Part shown: one piece after another, positions 1 through 6,637 of the stretch
Position numbering within the stretch: the first letter of the stretch is position 1
Layout of the letters: the number at the start of each line of letters is the position of its first letter
Origin: JBGVSA01 sp047605765
Lineage (GTDB): Bacteria > Pseudomonadota > Gammaproteobacteria > Burkholderiales > Rhodocyclaceae
Direction: 5' to 3'
Length of the DNA stretch: 64,000 nt
Assembly: GCA_047605765.1 (NCBI GenBank)
Contig: JASGFB010000004.1
Span: 1 to 64,000, forward strand
Position numbers and translations under genes: made by a program
The notes under the pieces: model-generated
Told to the model about the DNA's origin: nothing
Seen by the model: the letters and a program-made list of their open reading frames with translations, nothing else
Database searches by the model: none

Positions 1-466
1 CGCTGCCCGTGCCTCGGCCAGCGCCAGATCCGCCGGCAGCAAGCCGGCGCCCAAACCCGCGCCCAGCGCGGCCAAGGCGACGCCACCTGCGAATACGCGC
101 CTGGCGCTCATCTGGCCGGCGCAAGGCAAGGTGGTGACCCACTTCGATGGCAGCCGCAGCAAGGGCATCGATATCGCCGCGCCGGAAGGCAGCGACGTCA
201 AGGCGGTGGCCGCTGGCCGTGTCACCTATGCCGGCCAAGGCCTGCGCGGCTACGGCAACCTGCTGATCGTCAAGCACAACGACGATTTCATCAGCGTCTA
301 CGCCCACAACAAGGCCCTGCTCGCCAAAGAAGGCGAAACGGTGCGGCAGGGCCAACGCATCGCCAGCGTCGGCAATACCGACAGCAACAGCGTCAAACTG
401 CACTTCGAGTTGCGCTACAAGGGAGAGCCGGTTGATCCGGCCAAATATCTGCCGCAAGACGATTGA
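1..466 (+). CDS. nlpD: NlpD-like M23 peptidase-fold lipoprotein, 3' part
   Basis: The reading frame is already open at the left edge, so the N-terminus (lipobox and LysM domain in typical NlpD) lies outside the window. What is visible is an Ala/Pro/Lys-rich linker followed by an M23/LytM domain beginning at LIWPAQGKVV. It contains GIDIAAPEGSDVKAVAAGRV, YGNLLIVKH and a C-terminal LHFELRYKG segment. The first zinc-ligand His of active M23 enzymes (H in HxGxD) is replaced: the segment here reads SKGIDIAAP. That fits NlpD proteins, which are degenerate and act as activators of septal amidases (AmiC) rather than as peptidases. The family assignment is firm. The non-catalytic role is inferred from the missing ligand. 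Confidence 0.88.
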   Translation, partial: AARASASARSAGSKPAPKPAPSAAKATPPANTRLALIWPAQGKVVTHFDGSRSKGIDIAAPEGSDVKAVAAGRVTYAGQGLRGYGNLLIVKHNDDFISVYAHNKALLAKEGETVRQGQRIASVGNTDSNSVKLHFELRYKGEPVDPAKYLPQDD

Positions 467-741
467 TTTATAGATAGTTCACATCGAAACAATCTGACAC
501 AACTCCGGGCTGGCGCCGGCCCATGCCCGGGACTACGCTGTGATGCAACGCGGGTAGACGCCCGCCAACGAACCCGCTTCATCAATACTGGACCTGTGGC
601 GGCCGCCCTGATGGCGCCCCGCCCTTTGAACGACACGATCATGCGCCACGCCAATCAACGCTCCGTCTCGCTTCGCACGCTGTGCGTGCCGCACGGTGCG
701 CACGCCATTCGCGCGATGAAGACATAGCCTTTCTACCTCGA

Positions 742-777
742 CGGTCGGAAGGCGTACGCATAAGCGCCTGCCGATCG
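742..777 (+). ncRNA. Stable hairpin in the EF-G paralogue leader
   Basis: Arms CGGTCGG-A-AGGCG and CGCCT-G-CCGATCG pair over 12 bp, with one G-U pair and one A-G mismatch, and close a 10-nt loop. The hairpin lies 14 nt upstream of the terminator hairpin at 792. The pairing is read directly; whether it forms a ligand-sensing or attenuating RNA is inference. Confidence 0.35.
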
Positions 778-791
778 ACAGCCCGATAAAG

Positions 792-826
792 AACCCCGGC
801 AGGCCAAGCGCTTCCCGGGGTTTTTT
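792..826 (+). terminator. Intrinsic terminator upstream of the EF-G paralogue
   Basis: An 8-bp perfect stem (AACCCCGG and CCGGGGTT, positions 792-799 and 815-822) is followed by six consecutive T. It sits about 325 nt after nlpD and 223 nt before the EF-G start. It could end the nlpD transcript or attenuate transcription into the downstream gene. Confidence 0.7.
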
Positions 827-864
827 CATGGCCGGCCACCCACCGGCCTCATGGAGTCACAACG

Positions 865-972
865 ATGTTCCGCTTCGACAAGTTGATCGCCGCAATCCCC
901 ACACGCCGGTGGCCTGTCTGCGCCCATGCCAAACGCATGGAGCGCCCGCCATCGGCCAAGCGACACCCCTAG
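865..972 (+). CDS. Possible 35-residue leader peptide
   Basis: A short frame encodes a basic peptide beginning MFRFDKLIAAIPTRRWPV. An ATGGAG box lies about 8 nt upstream of the ATG. It starts 39 nt after the T-run of the terminator and ends 76 nt before the EF-G paralogue. I do not recognise the peptide. The placement after a terminator hairpin is what makes it worth noting. It may simply be non-coding. Confidence 0.2.
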   Translation: MFRFDKLIAAIPTRRWPVCAHAKRMERPPSAKRHP

Positions 973-1048
973 GCCGCGCGCAGGCAGATCCGGCGCCGGC
1001 CGCCACCCGACGCATCACGGACTGCACTGAACACGAAAGGCAAGCATC

Positions 1049-3064
1049 ATGACGAACACACTGCGCAACATCGGCATCATCGCCCACGTCGACGCCGGCA
1101 AGACCACCACCACCGAACGCGTACTCTTCTACACGGGCGAGAACCATCGCATCGGCGAAGTGCACGACGGGCGCGCCACCATGGATTTCGACCCGCAGGA
1201 GATCAAGCGCGGCATCACCATCAACAGTGCCGCCACCACCGTCTCCTGGCGCGATCACAAGATCAATGTCATCGACACGCCGGGCCACATCGATTTCAAC
1301 ATCGAGGTGAATCGCTCGCTGCGCGTGCTCGACGGCGCCGTGGTCGTCTTCGATGGCGTGGCAGGCGTCGAGCCGCAGACCGAGACCAACTGGCGTCTGG
1401 CCGACAAGTACCACGTGCCGCGCATCGCCTTCGTGAACAAGCTCGATCGCACCGGCGCGGATTTCGCGCGCGTCGTGGACATGATCCGCGAACGCCTCGG
1501 CGTGACACCGCTGGTACTGCATCTGCCGATCGGCAACGAAGCGGAATTCCACGGCGTGGTCGATCTGGTACGCAATCGTGCCCTCGTGTGGCCGTCGGAC
1601 AAGGCCGATCGGCCGGTGGACATCACTGCCGTGCCGGCGGAGCTGGCCGAACAGGCCGCACGCCTGCGCGCCGTGCTTATCGAACAGGCCGTGGAGCAGG
1701 ACGATGCCGCGCTGGCCGCCTATCTCGACGGTCGCGAACCGGATGCCGAGCAACTCATCGCCTGCATCCGGCGCGGTACGCTGACGGGCGCATTCGTCCC
1801 CGTACTGGCGGGCTCGGCCTTCAAGAACCGGGGCATCGAGCCGCTGCTCGACGCCGTGGTGGACTATCTGCCGGCACCGACGGACATCGTCTCGGACCTG
1901 GGCAATGCGGTCGATGCGCCGCTGGCCGCGCTCGTCTTCAAACTGCTTGCCGACGAGCATGGGCAGTTGTCGTACATCCGCGTGTACCGTGGCCGCCTGC
2001 GCGCTGGCGACAGCGTGCTCAACGCCAGCACGGGCAAGCGCGAGCGCATTTCGCGGCTGTACGAGATGCATGCCGACAAGCGACGTGAAATCGATGTCGT
2101 CGAAGCCGGCGGCATCGCCGCCGTGGTGGGCGTCAAAGACGCCGCCACCGGTGACACGCTGGCCGATCCGGCACATCCGATCGTGCTGGAACAGATCGCC
2201 GCGCCCGAACCGGTCATCGACATCGCCATCGAGCCCAAGACGCAAGCCGACCAGCAACATCTGGCACACGGTCTGCAGGCCCTGTTGCGCGAGGACCCGA
2301 GCCTGCGCATCCGTCATGACCCGGACTCGGGCCAGACGATCCTGTCCGGCATGGGTGAGCTGCAGTTGGAGGTCAAGCTCGAAGACCTGCGCCAGCGCCA
2401 TGGTGTCGAAGTGCTGACCGGCAAACCGCAGGTGGCCTATCGCGAGACGATCACGCGCGCCGCCGATACCCGCTATCTGCACAAGAAGCAGAGCGGCGGC
2501 CCCGGCCAGTACGCCGAAGTCGTGTTGCATATCGAGCCCCTCGAACGTGGCACGGGCCTGCAGTTCGAGAGCCGGGTCGTCGGCGGCGCCGTGCCGCGCG
2601 AATTCGTGCCGGCCGTCGAGGCCGGTGTGCGGCGTGCCGCACAGGCGGGCATCATCGCCGGCTACCCGGTGGTCGATCTCAAGGTAGTGTTGCTCGACGG
2701 CAGTCACCACGAGCGCGACTCGTCGGCGATGGCCTTCGAGCTGGCCAGTGGCGCGGCACTGAGGCAGGCATTGCGTGAGGCCGGCAGTGTGGTGCTCGAA
2801 CCGGTGATGGCGGTAGAGGTGACGACGCCGGCCGATCACGTGGGCGACGTCATGGGTGACCTGAATCGCCGGCGCGGCACCATCCGGGCCCAGGAAGCCC
2901 GTGGCACGGCGGCGGTGATCGAAGCGCACGTGCCCTTGCAGGAGATGTTCGGCTACATCGGCAACCTGCGGGCACTGAGTTCCGGCCGTGCGCAGTTCTC
3001 CATGCAGTTCGACCACTATGCGCCTGCACCACAGGCCCTGCAAAAGCAGCTTGCCGCAGCCTAG
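1049..3064 (+). CDS. fusA: Elongation factor G paralogue (EF-G2 type)
   Basis: A 671-residue translational GTPase of the EF-G family, about 30 residues shorter than standard EF-G. The G domain carries AHVDAGKT (residues 12-19), a switch I segment RGITINSAATT, the DTPGH motif and NKLDR. Domains III-V follow, with SGMGELQLEVK and a domain IV segment around HERDSSAMAFELAS. Canonical fusA sits in the str operon beside rpsL, rpsG and tuf. None of these is here, so this is probably a second copy with a specialised role in translocation, ribosome recycling or stress. A GAAAGG box precedes the ATG. A hairpin follows the stop. Confidence 0.88.
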   Translation: MTNTLRNIGIIAHVDAGKTTTTERVLFYTGENHRIGEVHDGRATMDFDPQEIKRGITINSAATTVSWRDHKINVIDTPGHIDFNIEVNRSLRVLDGAVVVFDGVAGVEPQTETNWRLADKYHVPRIAFVNKLDRTGADFARVVDMIRERLGVTPLVLHLPIGNEAEFHGVVDLVRNRALVWPSDKADRPVDITAVPAELAEQAARLRAVLIEQAVEQDDAALAAYLDGREPDAEQLIACIRRGTLTGAFVPVLAGSAFKNRGIEPLLDAVVDYLPAPTDIVSDLGNAVDAPLAALVFKLLADEHGQLSYIRVYRGRLRAGDSVLNASTGKRERISRLYEMHADKRREIDVVEAGGIAAVVGVKDAATGDTLADPAHPIVLEQIAAPEPVIDIAIEPKTQADQQHLAHGLQALLREDPSLRIRHDPDSGQTILSGMGELQLEVKLEDLRQRHGVEVLTGKPQVAYRETITRAADTRYLHKKQSGGPGQYAEVVLHIEPLERGTGLQFESRVVGGAVPREFVPAVEAGVRRAAQAGIIAGYPVVDLKVVLLDGSHHERDSSAMAFELASGAALRQALREAGSVVLEPVMAVEVTTPADHVGDVMGDLNRRRGTIRAQEARGTAAVIEAHVPLQEMFGYIGNLRALSSGRAQFSMQFDHYAPAPQALQKQLAAA

Positions 3065-3074
3065 CGGCATTTTC

Positions 3075-3106
3075 CCCGGTCTTTCGCCTGTGGGCGGAAG
3101 ACCGGG
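3075..3106 (+). terminator. Hairpin after the EF-G paralogue
   Basis: CCCGGTCTT (75-83 of this kilobase) pairs with AAGACCGGG (98-106), extended by CGCC/GGCG across one mismatch around a 4-nt loop. It lies 10 nt after the stop codon. Only a weak T-rich tract follows, so termination may be inefficient. Confidence 0.5.
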
Positions 3107-3124
3107 CTTGTTGTGCGTGCAGGC

Positions 3125-3150
3125 AAAAAGACGCCCACGAACGTGGGCGT
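3125..3150 (-). terminator. Intrinsic terminator on the minus strand without an obvious gene
   Basis: ACGCCCAC and GTGGGCGT form a perfect 8-bp stem with a 4-nt loop (3131-3150). Reading on the minus strand, the stem is followed by CTTTTTG. No recognised minus-strand gene lies between it and the CobD-like gene's own terminator at 3421-3448. Confidence 0.6.
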
Positions 3151-3420
3151 TAAAGGGGATGAAGGACTTACGCCCTCCTCGACACACAACTTGAAGCAAT
3201 CCTCCAAAATACGATCGTCCTAGGAGATCAACCGCGCTTGGATCTGGTGAGTATTGGCGTCCGGGGGGCATCGCGCATGACAGACATCAAGCCCGGCCGG
3301 GAATCCGTTATGTCTCCAGGCATCAGGCTTTATTCGTACGCAATACAGCCATCAAACCACCATGCACAAAGGAACATTCCGAGATTCGCATCGCCTGCGG
3401 GCGCGCGATGAGCAGATAGC

Positions 3421-3448
3421 AAAAAGCCGCCCGAGGGCGGCTTTTTTT
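3421..3448 (-). terminator. Terminator after the CobD/CbiB-like gene
   Basis: GCCGCCC-GA-GGGCGGC forms a 7-bp stem flanked by A5 on one side and T7 on the other, so it can work on both strands. It lies 17 nt after the minus-strand stop codon. Confidence 0.8.
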
Positions 3449-3465
3449 CGTGTGCCGGCAGCCAG

Positions 3466-4389
3466 TCAGCTGGCCAGGCGGGTGATGCCCAGCAGCAGGA
3501 GCAGCAGCACGCACAGCACCAGCGTGCGGCGCACGAGGCCGATGGTGCTTTGCAGGTATTCGACGTCGGCATCGTCGCCGGTGCCCAGTTCGGGGCGTTC
3601 GATGATCTCGCCGCTCTGGTGGATGGGCAGACCCAGGCGCACGCCCAGGGCGCCCGCGCCAGCGGCGAGGAGGATGCCTTCGTTGCGATCCGGCCATTCG
3701 GGCGCCTGGACGCGCCAGCAATAGGCGGCGTCTTCGAAGTCGCCGACGATGGAAAAAGCCATGGCAGTGATGCGCGCCGGCAACCACTCGATGTAGTAGA
3801 ACGCCTTGCGCGCAAAACCGCCGAAATCACCCATGATCGGGCCGCCCCGCTCGCCCCAGGCCTTGGCGAAATGCGCCGACATGCGATAGAGCACGGCGCC
3901 GCTGGGGCCAGGAAACACGATGAACAGCACGATGACGGCGAACACTTGGCGGTGGGCACCGACCAGGCCTTGTTCGATGGTCAGGCGGGTGATTTCCTGC
4001 GTGCCGGACAGTTCATGCAGGTGGCCGCGCCATTGGCCGATGAGTTCGCGCGCGCGGGCCAGATCCTGCGCGCGCAGAGCGGCGTGGATGCGCGTGAAGT
4101 AATGACTGACGTGGCGGAACCCCATCGTGTAGTACAGCACGGCGACATTGAAGACGAAGGCCACCAGCGGATGAATGGCGAACAGCGCGCCGTACACCAG
4201 CGCGGTGACCACCACCGGCGGGATGACCATCAGGCACCACGCGATGATGCCGTGCGAAGCGTCGCCGTCATTGAAGCGGCTTTCGAAGAATTGGCCGTAC
4301 GCGTCGAGCGGGCGATGCAGGAATTTGGCCGCGTTGAGCGGTCGGAACTGTTCGAGCAGCAGGGCGATGACGATGGAGAACAGGGTCAT
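3466..4389 (-). CDS. CobD/CbiB-family membrane protein (AmpE-like)
   Basis: A 307-residue integral membrane protein. It has an N-terminal hydrophobic segment (TLFSIVIALLLEQF), further segments near residues 50-90 and 150-165, and a final one near the C-terminus (VLCVLLLLLLGITRLA). The sequence resembles the CobD/CbiB family (COG1270), which includes the cobalamin enzyme CbiB and the AmpE protein linked to beta-lactamase signalling. No cobalamin genes are nearby. The gene is last in a minus-strand group behind a retropepsin-like gene and a Nudix gene. An AmpE-like or uncharacterised envelope role is more likely than cobalamin synthesis. The family is fairly sure, the function is not. Confidence 0.78.
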   Translation of the reverse strand: MTLFSIVIALLLEQFRPLNAAKFLHRPLDAYGQFFESRFNDGDASHGIIAWCLMVIPPVVVTALVYGALFAIHPLVAFVFNVAVLYYTMGFRHVSHYFTRIHAALRAQDLARARELIGQWRGHLHELSGTQEITRLTIEQGLVGAHRQVFAVIVLFIVFPGPSGAVLYRMSAHFAKAWGERGGPIMGDFGGFARKAFYYIEWLPARITAMAFSIVGDFEDAAYCWRVQAPEWPDRNEGILLAAGAGALGVRLGLPIHQSGEIIERPELGTGDDADVEYLQSTIGLVRRTLVLCVLLLLLLGITRLAS

Positions 4390-4512
4390 TGTCTTTTTTG
4401 TGAGTCAGGGCCAGTTGGCAGGCCGAGCGCAGCGGCCGCGTGAGGTCGAAGATAGCACACTCGGCCCACTGGCCGGTCCGGGGCGGCCCCAGCGGTACGC
4501 CCGGCGGCGGTT

Positions 4513-5139
4513 TCAGCCCTCGGCCAGGCGCGGGCTGGGCGGCAGCGGGCGGCCGACGTAGGCGCAGAAAGCCGCCAGCATGCCGGCCGTGGCCCCCCAA
4601 ATGAAGCGCCCTGCGTGCGGCACCGCGTAGAACTCGCGCACCAGGCCGGCGCGCTCGATGCGGTGGATCTGGTAATTGCGCGGATTGGTCAGGTGCGCCA
4701 GCGGCACCTGAAACACTTCGGCCACCTCGAATGCATCCAGCGCAAGAGTCAGCGGTGCATTGACCAGGCCCACGATCGGCGTGATGCGAAAGCCGGTGAC
4801 GGTGCCATAGCCAGGCAATTGGCCGAGGATCTGGATACGGTCCGGCGCCAGGCCGATTTCTTCCTGTGTTTCGCGCAGAGCCGTGGAGATGTCGTTGGCA
4901 TCAGCGGCTTCGACACGCCCGCCAGGGAAGGAAATCTGCCCTGGATGGTGGTAGAGGTGGTCGGTGCGGCGTGTGAACAGCACACTCAACCCGGCGCCGT
5001 CGGCAACGATGGGGATCAGCACGGCGGCACGGGCGCCGGCCTGCTCCGGCGCCGGCGCGCCTTCGTCCGGCCAGTCGGCGGCGGGCTGACGGGCAAAGTG
5101 CTGGCGTAGCTCGCCTTCGGTGAGGGGGGTGGATGGCAT
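4513..5139 (-). CDS. Nudix hydrolase, CoA pyrophosphatase type
   Basis: A 208-residue protein of the NudL/YeaB type, which hydrolyses CoA and its derivatives to 3',5'-ADP and 4'-phosphopantetheine. The Nudix box runs from GGRVEAADAND to the metal-binding RETQEEIGL core. It is preceded by the family's HPGQISFPGG segment, which distinguishes CoA pyrophosphatases from other Nudix enzymes. The start is 11 nt downstream of the stop of the retropepsin-like gene, so the two are probably co-transcribed. The CobD/CbiB-like gene follows after about 120 nt. Confidence 0.87.
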   Translation of the reverse strand: MPSTPLTEGELRQHFARQPAADWPDEGAPAPEQAGARAAVLIPIVADGAGLSVLFTRRTDHLYHHPGQISFPGGRVEAADANDISTALRETQEEIGLAPDRIQILGQLPGYGTVTGFRITPIVGLVNAPLTLALDAFEVAEVFQVPLAHLTNPRNYQIHRIERAGLVREFYAVPHAGRFIWGATAGMLAAFCAYVGRPLPPSPRLAEG

Positions 5140-5150
5140 GCGCGGGCGGC

Positions 5151-5870
5151 TCAGTAACGGCGGGTCAGCGTCAAGGTGGTGCCATCGCGCCGCATGTCGG
5201 TGCGATTGAGAAAGCTGGCCCCGAGCAGGACGTACGGCATGTCGGCCTGCACCACCAGCCCGTCGATGTCGCGCAGCGTGATATTGCCGACGGTAACGGT
5301 GGCCAGGCGCACGCGCCAGGTCTGCACCACGCCGTTGGCGGTGGACGCCGAGCCCGGCTCGCCCTGGCGGTAGTCAATGCCGGCCTGCCGTGCCATCGCC
5401 GGGCCCATCGACACCATCGAGGCGCCGGTATCGACGAAGTAATTGACCGCCACGCCGTTGAGCGTACCGTTGGCCATGAAATGGCCGCGCGCATCGGCGA
5501 TCAGCGTGGCGCTCTGCCCCGCCGCGCCGCCGCGATCACCACTGACCTGCACCGACTGCCCTCCCAGAGACACTTGCAAGCGCTGTCCGTCGGTCTCGAC
5601 GGTGGCACTGTCGGCGCCGACGGCAAGCAGCTTGACGCCGCCCACGCTCTGGCCGACCGTCAGCGTACGCGGCGCCCCGCCATCGATGACGAGCACCGCC
5701 TTACCGGGAAACAGGCCCACCAGCGCGACCCCGGCAGCCTCGGCAGCCGGGGGGCCGAACGCCGCCAGCACCGCCGCGATGGCAAGAATCGTGCTTGCCC
5801 GGGACACAGGGCGGGGCTTGGCCCCTTGTTCAGATCTTGTCCACACGTCGCACCGATTCATGAAACCCAT
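5151..5870 (-). CDS. Retropepsin-like clan AA aspartic protease, exported
   Basis: A protein of up to 239 residues with a hydrophobic signal-like stretch (ILAIAAVLAAFG) ending near AEAAG. A C-terminal retropepsin fold follows, with the catalytic motif FVDTGAS and the second conserved motif VLLGASFLNR. This is the TIGR02281-type family of single-domain aspartic proteases in the bacterial envelope; substrates are not established. The start is uncertain. The first ATG lies inside the divergent amidotransferase gene, a second ATG at 5861 shares a CATG with that gene's start, and a GTG at 5807 gives a textbook signal peptide. First gene of a probable operon with the Nudix gene. Confidence 0.75.
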   Translation of the reverse strand: MGFMNRCDVWTRSEQGAKPRPVSRASTILAIAAVLAAFGPPAAEAAGVALVGLFPGKAVLVIDGGAPRTLTVGQSVGGVKLLAVGADSATVETDGQRLQVSLGGQSVQVSGDRGGAAGQSATLIADARGHFMANGTLNGVAVNYFVDTGASMVSMGPAMARQAGIDYRQGEPGSASTANGVVQTWRVRLATVTVGNITLRDIDGLVVQADMPYVLLGASFLNRTDMRRDGTTLTLTRRY

Positions 5871-6615
5871 CGCCGTCTTTCAGCATTGTGAGAATGTCCA
5901 ACCCGGCCATTTTGCCAGTTTCTTGAATCACCATCGGCTGCCATGGACGCTGATCCGTGTGGATTTGGGTGAATCCGTGCCGCTCGGCGCCGGCGACTTC
6001 GCCGGCCTGTGCTTCATGGGCGGGCCGATGAGCGTCAACGATGAGCTGCCCTGGATCGGGGGGGAACTGGCCTTGATCCGCGACGCCGTGGCGCACGAAG
6101 TCCCGGTGATCGGCCATTGCCTGGGCGGCCAGTTGCTGGCGCGCGCCCTCGGTGGCGTCGTCACGCGTAACCGCGAGCGCGAAATCGGCTGGACCCGCGT
6201 GGTCGCCACGCCAACCCGCGAAGCGCGCGATTGGCTCGGACCAGTGGCGGCCTTCGATGCCTTCCAGTGGCATGGCGAGACCTTCAGCCTGCCGACCGGC
6301 GCGACACGCATTCTGGGCAGCGAAGGCTGCGCCAACCAGGCTTATGTGCTGGGGCCGCGCGGTGGCATCCACCTTGGCATGCAGTTTCACATCGAAATGA
6401 CCGAAGCATTGATCCGCAACTGGAACACGGCCTGGGCGAACGAGTTCGCACCGCCGGTACTCGGTCGCTACGTGCAGCGCCCGGACGAACAGTTCGCGCG
6501 CATCAAGGACGCCTTGCCGGCCATGCGCGCCATGGCCGAGCGCGTGTATGCACGTTGGATGGCTGGCGTCGGCGTCAGCGTACAGGCCGAGCCACGCCGC
6601 ACCAGCGTCGCCTGA
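5860..6615 (+). CDS. Class I glutamine amidotransferase-like protein
   Basis: A 251-residue stand-alone class I (triad) glutaminase domain. The nucleophile elbow is GHCLGGQ, and the His/Glu pair is in GMQFHIEM. An oxyanion-loop segment FMGGPMSV and the FQWHGETF motif are also present. Proteins of this type are often annotated as GMP synthase-like amidotransferases. The true acceptor is not evident from the sequence, and no synthetase partner is adjacent. The ATG at 5860 begins MKPIAVFQHCE, a normal start for the family. The gene ends 22 nt before the convergent treZ stop. Confidence 0.82.
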   Translation: MKPIAVFQHCENVQPGHFASFLNHHRLPWTLIRVDLGESVPLGAGDFAGLCFMGGPMSVNDELPWIGGELALIRDAVAHEVPVIGHCLGGQLLARALGGVVTRNREREIGWTRVVATPTREARDWLGPVAAFDAFQWHGETFSLPTGATRILGSEGCANQAYVLGPRGGIHLGMQFHIEMTEALIRNWNTAWANEFAPPVLGRYVQRPDEQFARIKDALPAMRAMAERVYARWMAGVGVSVQAEPRRTSVA

Positions 6616-6637
6616 GGGATGCGGCCAGGGGTGGGCA

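Larger units (their letters stand above)
467..1048. other. Long intergenic leader between nlpD and the EF-G paralogue
   Basis: This 582-base stretch has no convincing long gene. On the + strand it holds a 12-bp hairpin (arms 742-754 and 765-777, one A-G mismatch), a terminator-like hairpin at 792-826, and a 35-codon reading frame at 865-972 with a GGAG box. A second frame starts at 828 and ends in an ATGA overlap with the EF-G start at 1049, but its product has no recognisable features. The hairpin-terminator-sORF order resembles an attenuated leader. I recognise no known riboswitch consensus. Confidence 0.5.
3065..3465. other. 401-base intergenic region with terminators of both orientations
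   Basis: This gap between two convergent genes holds the EF-G hairpin (3075-3106), a minus-strand terminator (3125-3150) and a bidirectional terminator (3421-3448). The sequence between 3151 and 3420 has no convincing coding frame on either strand. A minus-strand terminator about 270 nt beyond the terminator of the minus-strand CobD-like gene suggests that a short, independent minus-strand transcript may end there. Confidence 0.5.

Noticed and set aside
467..790. A decayed rpoS gene after nlpD
   Set aside because: None of the sigma70 region 2 or 4 motifs can be found in any frame of this stretch.
828..1052. A 74-codon frame overlapping the EF-G2 start by ATGA
   Set aside because: It begins directly after a terminator T-run, has no Shine-Dalgarno sequence and encodes a Pro/His/Arg-rich chain without features. 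The overlap is probably chance.
857..3271. An 804-codon open frame on the minus strand, antisense to the EF-G paralogue
   Set aside because: The + strand product has complete EF-G motifs. The antisense product is rich in His, Arg and Gly without any domain, as expected of a shadow frame in high-GC DNA.
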